Shown one piece after another: positions 5,763-9,986 of a stretch of 9,986 bases of DNA; within the stretch, counting starts at the first letter, position 1, and each line of letters starts with the position of its first letter. Position numbers and translations under genes: made by a program. The DNA is from Candidatus Latescibacterota bacterium (GTDB lineage Bacteria; Latescibacterota; UBA2968; UBA8231): assembly GCA_021295675.1 (NCBI GenBank), contig JAGWBY010000096.1, positions 1 to 9,986 of the forward strand, given 5' to 3'. The notes beneath the pieces were generated by a model. The model saw only the letters and a program-made list of their open reading frames with translations, was not told where the DNA came from and made no database searches.

Positions 5763-7685
5763 TCAATACATGCGGATCACGTTGCCCGTCATCCCAGTGA
5801 AGCCATCCACGACCAACCACGCCCCGCCCGAAGCAAATTGCCCGAGTATCACCCCCAAAAAGAACCAGCGCGTCGAGCGGTAGCCGTTCGGCCCCATGTA
5901 TTTCAAGACGACGGATTTAATCAGCCAAGTGCCGAGGATCCAGGTGCCGCTGGCCACGTAGCCGATGGGATGCAAGGGCCACCACAGCAAGTGGTGACGC
6001 GCCCACAGCAAGAGCGCCATGACCGCGGCCCCCACCCCGTTCCAGAGCCACCCCAGCCAATAGGGGCCGGTCGGCGTCTCGATGAAGCGGGCGGCAAAGC
6101 GAAACGGCTCAAAGGCGAAAAGCCCGGAGAAATACTGGCGGTGCAGGTTGAGCGCCCCGTACTGGTAGCCCAAGTTCAAAGTTGCGTAGATCGAGCCCAA
6201 GAGGCCAATGACCAGTGCCGCCGTTAGCATCGCTAGGACGCGTCGCCGCCCGACCTTGAGGCCGTGCAACATGCGGATGCCATTGGCGCAGGGGGCCATC
6301 ATAAAGACCAGCAGGTCGCCCGCCCAAGCGAGGGTAAAGCCCAGCGCCATCATCCCCGTCGCCCCCAGCGCTGATGAGCCGACGCCCGAGACCACAAAGC
6401 CCGCGCCCGACAGTCCCTCCACAGCCGACGAGAGACCCGCTTCGACGATCACGCGGGTGAGGGCGAAGAAGATGGCAAACGCCGCGCCGAGAAACAGCAC
6501 CACCGCCCACCAAGGCAACCCCGTCTGCCACAGCCACAAGCCCATGACGACCGAGCCTACGACCAAGCCAACCACGGCCGTCCGATAGGAGAGCAACTCC
6601 CCGGCTGCGCTGCCGCCGGCTTTGGCCTGCTGCCACACAGTTTTTAGATGCCCGCGTGCCGTCCACAGCCCCAAGACGACCAGTGCAATCATCGCGCCCA
6701 TGCTCTGGTGGCTTAACATGCCCGTGGTAGGACCGGCGTGGCTGAAGGCGTCGAGCTGTTCGGTGGTGAAGATGCCCAGCGTCGAGCAGGCCCATTCTTG
6801 AGCTTTGGCCAACACATAGAAAAACCACAAGCTGCCGGAGATCCCGGTGTTGATAAAATAGGCTAGGCCCATCATCAGGAAGTTGAGCCGGATGCGCAGG
6901 ACAACCGCGTCGTGCCCCAAGGCTAGCGGCAGGTTGAGATCGACGCGCGGCGCGAATTCGTAGTAGTGGCTAAAGGAGTTGATCGTATTGAGGATCGCCG
7001 GCACGGCAAAGCCAGCCCACATGATTGGATTGAGCAAAAAGGGCTTTATGTGCGCGGGTCGCGGGCCGTCCTCAATCATCCCCAACGGCACTTGGACCAG
7101 TGGATAGAGCAACCGCTCGTGGTCCATCCACTGCCGCCGCATAATTACCATCGCGCAGATGAGCACGAGGTAGAAAGCGGCCATAAAGAGCAACCACCAA
7201 AAAAGCGGCTCGACCCAAGCGACCCAAGGAATGGATTCGCCTCGGGGGAGTCCCTCGTAAAACTGCTTGATCGCCACCTCGTCTTGGACGACCATCCAAG
7301 TGGGGATGTGGGGCACCAGCAGTTCCGCCCAGTTATTTTCTGGGGTTGCGTAGTAGAGCACACTAGAAATGGCGGGGAGCGCGGCACCGGTAAAGCCTCG
7401 CGATGGGATCGCCGTTGCCAGCATCATCATCGCGGTAATCAGCAGCAGTTCGGCGCGATTGAAGGCCCAATTTCGCCGCATTAGCCCCAGCAGCGGTTGC
7501 ACCAGCGCGAGCAAACAGAAGAGCAGGAAAAAGGCCGCAGGTGTCGATGAACTCAGGCCCAGCCGGGTACCCTTGATCACGAATTCCCCATAGGGCAGGC
7601 CGACGGCGATCAGCGCGCAGAGTCCGAGGCCAGTCAGCATTGCCGGCAGGCGGATTGTGGGGGAGGGCTGGGGATCTGGGGGCAT
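5763..7685 (-). CDS. Polytopic membrane protein, OPT-like putative transporter (DUF6785/DUF6784 type)
   Basis: A protein of about 640 residues dominated by roughly 12-14 hydrophobic membrane spans. It includes early spans around LTGLGLCALIAVGLPYG and AAFFLLFCLLALVQPLLGLM, a conserved-looking loop with AIPSRGFTGAALPAISSVLY, and a C-terminal region with LHPIGYVASGTWILGTWLIK, then YMGPNGYRSTRWFFLGVILG. The HPIGY segment and C-terminal spans match my recollection of DUF6784, and the rest DUF6785, a family related to oligopeptide transporters and common in Planctomycetes and FCB-type genomes. The substrate is unknown. The start is uncertain: ATG 7685 is preferred because the peptide before it is not membrane-like, but no Shine-Dalgarno sequence precedes it; TTG 7760 would add 25 residues and ATG 7640 would remove 15. 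The stop lies just upstream of the toxin-antitoxin promoter with no clear terminator. No partner gene for transport is adjacent. Confidence 0.85.
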   Translation of the reverse strand: MPPDPQPSPTIRLPAMLTGLGLCALIAVGLPYGEFVIKGTRLGLSSSTPAAFFLLFCLLALVQPLLGLMRRNWAFNRAELLLITAMMMLATAIPSRGFTGAALPAISSVLYYATPENNWAELLVPHIPTWMVVQDEVAIKQFYEGLPRGESIPWVAWVEPLFWWLLFMAAFYLVLICAMVIMRRQWMDHERLLYPLVQVPLGMIEDGPRPAHIKPFLLNPIMWAGFAVPAILNTINSFSHYYEFAPRVDLNLPLALGHDAVVLRIRLNFLMMGLAYFINTGISGSLWFFYVLAKAQEWACSTLGIFTTEQLDAFSHAGPTTGMLSHQSMGAMIALVVLGLWTARGHLKTVWQQAKAGGSAAGELLSYRTAVVGLVVGSVVMGLWLWQTGLPWWAVVLFLGAAFAIFFALTRVIVEAGLSSAVEGLSGAGFVVSGVGSSALGATGMMALGFTLAWAGDLLVFMMAPCANGIRMLHGLKVGRRRVLAMLTAALVIGLLGSIYATLNLGYQYGALNLHRQYFSGLFAFEPFRFAARFIETPTGPYWLGWLWNGVGAAVMALLLWARHHLLWWPLHPIGYVASGTWILGTWLIKSVVLKYMGPNGYRSTRWFFLGVILGQFASGGAWLVVDGFTGMTGNVIRMY

Positions 7686-7771
7686 GGAATGGTCTAGCGG
7701 ATGAAGTAGCGGGTGCGCGGCGAATTGGCAAACGTAGCCAAATCCGCGGATACCCGTCAATAAACGGTGGC

Positions 7772-7798
7772 GATCTGATTGCTGTCTGCGGGAAAAAG
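7772..7798 (+). repeat. 27-bp direct repeat, copy A
   Basis: It matches 9678-9704 at 25 of 27 positions, with an exact 20-nt core TTGCTGTCTGCGGGAAAAAG. It lies in the gap between the transporter start and the methyltransferase stop. Its A-run supplies the U-tract of the hairpin described at 7793-7889. Flanking bases show no similarity to the other copy, so the repeat has sharp edges. Confidence 0.75.
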
Positions 7799-7889
7799 GG
7801 GGCCTATGCAGTGCACGACCGAAGAGATGGCCACGTCCTGCAGGCCCTGCGAAATCGAGCCCAGGGCGCGCCTGATCTCCAGGCCCCCT
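7793..7889 (-). terminator. Long nested hairpin with U-tract at the end of the deacetylase-methyltransferase operon
   Basis: Thirteen nt after the methyltransferase stop, the minus-strand RNA can form AGGGGGCCT (7889-7881) paired with AGGCCCCCT (7805-7797), 9 perfect bp, immediately followed by four more U (7796-7793). Nested inside are GAGAT/ATCTC (7879-7875 with 7828-7824, plus a G-U pair) and GCCCTG/CAGGGC (7867-7862 with 7849-7844). The GC-rich closing stem plus U-tract fits intrinsic termination, but the 75-nt interior is far longer than usual and suggests a structured 3' RNA. Confidence 0.5.
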
Positions 7890-7902
7890 CAGAGGTTATA
7901 AC

Positions 7903-8724
7903 TCAGCCCTGTTTGCGGGCGCAGACAATATAGCCCGTGCCGTTGAGCACCATAGGCCAGGTCGAGAAGCGCTCCATGTACTGGCGTACTGGAACGCTCA
8001 CAAAGCCCATCAAGGTGTCGAACGGGGCTGGGAGGATGGAAAAGTCGAAATACCGGTGGGTGATTTTGATGAAGCCCTTACTGGCCAAAAACCGGTCAAA
8101 TTGCCCAGGTCCGTGCATCCGGGGTATGAAGGGAAAGGCGTTTAATTTGCCTTTTTTGATGATATTCCTTTTCGCGTAGTCCATAAAGGCGAACAACTGC
8201 TTGTTGCGTTTGAGCCGGTCGATCAAGGGGGCTGTCCACTTCCTCACGGCGTAGCGGTTGGTAATGTTGATGATGAGTATGCCCCCCGGCTTGAGCACCC
8301 GATCTAGCTCTCGGGACCACTTTTCGTCATCGCTCAAATACTCGATTACCCCCGAGCAGATGATCAAGTCGAACTGATCCGGCTCGAAATCCAGATTCTC
8401 GATGTCCCCGACGCTGAAGTGCACTGGATTGGTCTTGCCTTTGACCTTGGCCAGTTTGCCGCGGGCGATCTCGATCATCGCGTCGGCGATATCGATGCCC
8501 CACAGGGACCAATTGCGCTGCATTAAATCGATCACGGTCTCGCCGGGTCCGCACCCTGCATCGAGGATTTTGATATTGTCGGCCCACTTGAGTTGTCCGA
8601 CCATCTCCAGGACGTAATTGTGCCGATAGCGCAAGGGCGGATAGGGATCGTCGCGCTCGTAGAAATCGCGGTTGTAGTCGCCGGCTTCTCGCTCGTAGTA
8701 GGATTGTACGTTGGTTTCGTCCAT
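7903..8724 (-). CDS. SAM-dependent class I methyltransferase
   Basis: This is a 273-residue protein with a Rossmann-fold methyltransferase core. Motif I (SAM binding) is ILDAGCGPGE at residues 53-62, the acidic end of strand 2 is GIDIADAMIEIAR at 76-88, motif II is GDIENLDF then FDLIICSGVIEYL at 106-130, and the motif III region is LKPGGILIINITNR at 144-157. It therefore moves a methyl group from S-adenosylmethionine to an unknown acceptor, probably in the cytoplasm. The C-terminal 110 residues are basic and aromatic (KRNKQLFAFMDYAKRNIIKK, then HGPGQFDRFLASKGF), as in many small-molecule or glycan/lipid methyltransferases. The start ATG 8724 lies 38 nt after the deacetylase stop; a longer frame to 8937 would run into that gene and lacks family-like sequence. 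Cotranscription with a polysaccharide deacetylase suggests modification of a surface glycan or glycolipid, which is inference. Confidence 0.9.
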   Translation of the reverse strand: MDETNVQSYYEREAGDYNRDFYERDDPYPPLRYRHNYVLEMVGQLKWADNIKILDAGCGPGETVIDLMQRNWSLWGIDIADAMIEIARGKLAKVKGKTNPVHFSVGDIENLDFEPDQFDLIICSGVIEYLSDDEKWSRELDRVLKPGGILIINITNRYAVRKWTAPLIDRLKRNKQLFAFMDYAKRNIIKKGKLNAFPFIPRMHGPGQFDRFLASKGFIKITHRYFDFSILPAPFDTLMGFVSVPVRQYMERFSTWPMVLNGTGYIVCARKQG

Positions 8725-8762
8725 GTGGGCCTTTTTCCGTCCGTTGGTGCGAATCCCAAAAG

Positions 8763-9509
8763 TCAATGCCGCAGGCGGTACAGGGCGTCTTTGATTTTTT
8801 GCTTGAAAAACCGGGGATGGTAATACTGGGTGCACTTGGCGGCAAAGCGCTCGATCGTATCGCCCGGCTCGACTTCGATGCGATGCAGACGGTACAAATC
8901 TCGTCGGGTGTTGGCTAGGCTCCAGCGAGTGGAACAAGCCGCCTCGTACCCACTGGACCGCAGGCAGTGAACTGCGGCTGGATGTATATCTTTGAGTTGG
9001 CCGAAGGGAAAGGAAAAATAGTCGACAGGTCGCTCTAAACGCTCTTCGAGTACGGCTTTGGATATCTGTAATTCGCGCTCGACTTCCCCTAGCTTCAACC
9101 GACCCAACGACCTATGGGACAACCCATGTGAGCCCACTGTTATCAGCGGATGCGCCGCTATCTGGATCAATGCCCCCCAATCCAAGATAGCCAATGGGAT
9201 CGGAGAAATCGACTGATCCCAGTCGTTGTAGCGTCCCAGCCAATCGACCGGGACGAATAGGGCGGCGGGCCACTCGAAAGTCTCCAGCACGGGCAAGACC
9301 ACTGTGCGAAAGCCCACATAGCCATCGTCGAAGGTAAGTACGGCGGTGTGCCGGGTCGATGCCCCTTGGCGCACCTGTGCGACGTATTGAGCTAATGTGA
9401 TTACCTGTACCCGCTGTTCTTTCAAGAAACAGCACTGGGCGACTAGATTATCCCGGGCCACCGTATTGAAGCCGCTCGCATCGTCCACATTGTGGTACAT
9501 CAATATCAT
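8763..9509 (-). CDS. Polysaccharide deacetylase (NodB/CE4 family)
   Basis: A 248-residue protein if begun at ATG 9509. The NodB motifs appear in order: TFDDGY (59-64; Asp61 likely the catalytic base, Asp62 a metal ligand), SHGLSH (127-132; His128 and His132 metal ligands), FSFPFG (165-170), then YEAACSTRW and LYRLHRIEV. All metal-binding residues are kept, so it should be an active metal-dependent N- or O-deacetylase of a carbohydrate. It has no signal peptide, suggesting cytoplasmic action on a precursor glycan or glycolipid. ATG 9509 is preferred because MILMYHNVDD is the usual family opening and AGGG lies 4 nt upstream; GTG 9566 would add 19 Arg-rich residues without a ribosome site. It is the first gene of a two-gene unit with the methyltransferase and is divergent from the phosphatase-family gene. 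Substrate is not readable. Confidence 0.88.
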   Translation of the reverse strand: MILMYHNVDDASGFNTVARDNLVAQCCFLKEQRVQVITLAQYVAQVRQGASTRHTAVLTFDDGYVGFRTVVLPVLETFEWPAALFVPVDWLGRYNDWDQSISPIPLAILDWGALIQIAAHPLITVGSHGLSHRSLGRLKLGEVERELQISKAVLEERLERPVDYFSFPFGQLKDIHPAAVHCLRSSGYEAACSTRWSLANTRRDLYRLHRIEVEPGDTIERFAAKCTQYYHPRFFKQKIKDALYRLRH

Positions 9510-9751
9510 AACGCCCTGGTCCCGGACGGCTCTCCGTGGGAGAATCCCCCGCTCCAGCCGGCCCACTCGATCTAATTAAGTTGGTCGGCTCCATTAGGGG
9601 AGTCAAGAGAATTGAACGGATCAAGCACTTGTTCCACAACCGCTCGAAGTGACGGTACTGCTGCGGTAGAGGAGTTTGATCTTGTTGCTGTCTGCGGGAA
9701 AAAGCTGCTAACTATCTGGACATCTGACGACCTTTTGCTAGACGAGGAGAT
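9510..9751. other. Divergent intergenic region between deacetylase and phosphatase-family gene
   Basis: About 240 nt holding the 5' regions of two divergent genes and repeat copy B. On the minus strand a TTGACT box (9606-9601) faces the deacetylase, but no good -10 follows at 16-18 nt. On the plus strand TTGCTG and TAACTA spaced by 18 nt lie upstream of 9752 and are only a weak match. No RNA gene or convincing small ORF is visible. Confidence 0.35.
9678..9704 (+). repeat. 27-bp direct repeat, copy B
   Basis: It has the same orientation as copy A at 7772-7798, differing only at the sixth and seventh positions (T,G here against G,A). It ends 47 nt before the start of the phosphatase-family gene. 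Together the two copies bracket the deacetylase-methyltransferase pair. Confidence 0.75.
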
Positions 9752-9986
9752 ATGGAGCGCAAAATCTACGCCTTTGGCATGGACGGCTTTATAGTCCCAA
9801 TGATGAAGCGATTCGCCGCGGAAGGGGCTTTGCCCCACTTCGAGCGCCTGCTGCGCGAGGGTGCGGTCAACCAGACCCTTCCTTCCTTCCCAGTGTGGAC
9901 CCCGACTAACTGGGCCACCCTTTCGACGGGGGCGCACACGGGCACGCACGGGGTGACGCGCTGGCGGGTGGAAGTCGCGCCGGGCC
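9752..9986 (+). CDS. Alkaline-phosphatase-superfamily phosphodiesterase/phosphatase (N-terminal part)
   Basis: The first 78 codons are present and the gene continues past the right edge. ATG 9752 follows AGGAG with a short 2-nt spacer. The opening MERKIYAFGMDGF carries the conserved metal-binding Asp (Asp11). TPTNWATLSTGAHTGTHGV (residues 50-68) matches the nucleophile region of type I phosphodiesterase/nucleotide pyrophosphatase proteins, with Thr50 the expected phosphorylated nucleophile and Asn53 in the active site; a threonine rather than serine favours the phosphodiesterase/phosphomutase side over classical PhoA. No signal peptide is seen, so it is probably cytoplasmic unless exported by another route. 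The reaction is phosphate-ester hydrolysis or a related transfer; the substrate cannot be told from this fragment. It is transcribed away from the deacetylase gene. Confidence 0.85.
   Translation, partial: MERKIYAFGMDGFIVPMMKRFAAEGALPHFERLLREGAVNQTLPSFPVWTPTNWATLSTGAHTGTHGVTRWRVEVAPG

Noticed and set aside
6109..6828. 239-codon minus-strand open frame
   Set aside because: It lies wholly inside the membrane-protein gene in another frame and has low-complexity Gly/Arg-rich sequence.
7742..7751. 10-bp palindrome ATCCGCGGAT upstream of the transporter
   Set aside because: A single short GC-rich palindrome is expected by chance in such DNA; no second copy or promoter spacing supports an operator.
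7640..7933. 97-codon plus-strand open frame
   Set aside because: It overlaps the start of the transporter gene and the end of the methyltransferase gene, and has no family features. Only its DLIAVCGKK stretch is noted as part of repeat copy A.
8725..8937. N-terminal extension of the methyltransferase
   Set aside because: The extra 71 residues overlap the deacetylase 3' end and do not resemble a methyltransferase N-terminus; ATG 8724 gives a normal protein.
9612..9794. 60-codon plus-strand frame containing DLVAVCGKK
   Set aside because: It starts with TTG without a ribosome site and overlaps the phosphatase-family gene in another frame; not enough to call a gene.
9572..9949. 125-codon minus-strand open frame
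   Set aside because: It is antisense to the well-supported phosphatase-family start and has biased Ser/Arg composition without motifs.

Overview
The window is chromosomal DNA of a GC-rich (about 60% by eye) Gram-negative-type bacterium. A lipoprotein SurA/parvulin-like chaperone, large signal-peptide proteins, a FlgD-like Ig fold at the C-terminus of a secreted protein and a DUF6785-type OPT-like transporter together suggest an uncultivated lineage of the FCB superphylum or a neighbour (Latescibacterota- or Poribacteria-like). This placement comes from family knowledge and is not proven by the sequence.

Layout by position. (1) 1-5020, minus strand: a tight three-gene unit made of a SurA-like lipoprotein (3383-4984), a 1023-residue secreted protein with discoidin-like regions and a C-terminal FlgD-like Ig domain (299-3370), and the N-terminal 93 codons of another secreted protein that runs off the left edge (1-279). 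Gaps are 12 and 19 nt, and a TTGACA promoter stands just before the first gene. The unit looks devoted to exporting and displaying surface proteins. (2) 5107-5728, minus strand: a complete type II toxin-antitoxin pair, a ribbon-helix-helix antitoxin followed by a MazF-family RNase joined by a TGATG stop/start overlap. It has its own TTGACA promoter and a double palindromic operator, and is distinctly AT-richer than its surroundings. (3) 5763-7685, minus strand: a polytopic membrane protein, probably a transporter. (4) 7903-9509, minus strand: a NodB-type polysaccharide deacetylase followed by a SAM-dependent methyltransferase, probably one operon, ending in a long nested hairpin with a U-tract. 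(5) 9752-9986, plus strand: the start of an alkaline-phosphatase-superfamily phosphodiesterase/phosphatase, divergent from (4).

Most unusual signals: a 27-bp near-identical direct repeat (7772-7798 and 9678-9704) that brackets the deacetylase-methyltransferase pair; the structured 3' end of that operon, whose U-tract lies inside one repeat copy; the double operator of the toxin-antitoxin locus; the loss of conserved active-site histidines in the SurA-like protein; and a recurring YFR peptide module in the large secreted protein. No tRNA, rRNA, CRISPR array, transposase or integrase was seen. No gap between genes exceeds about 250 bases.
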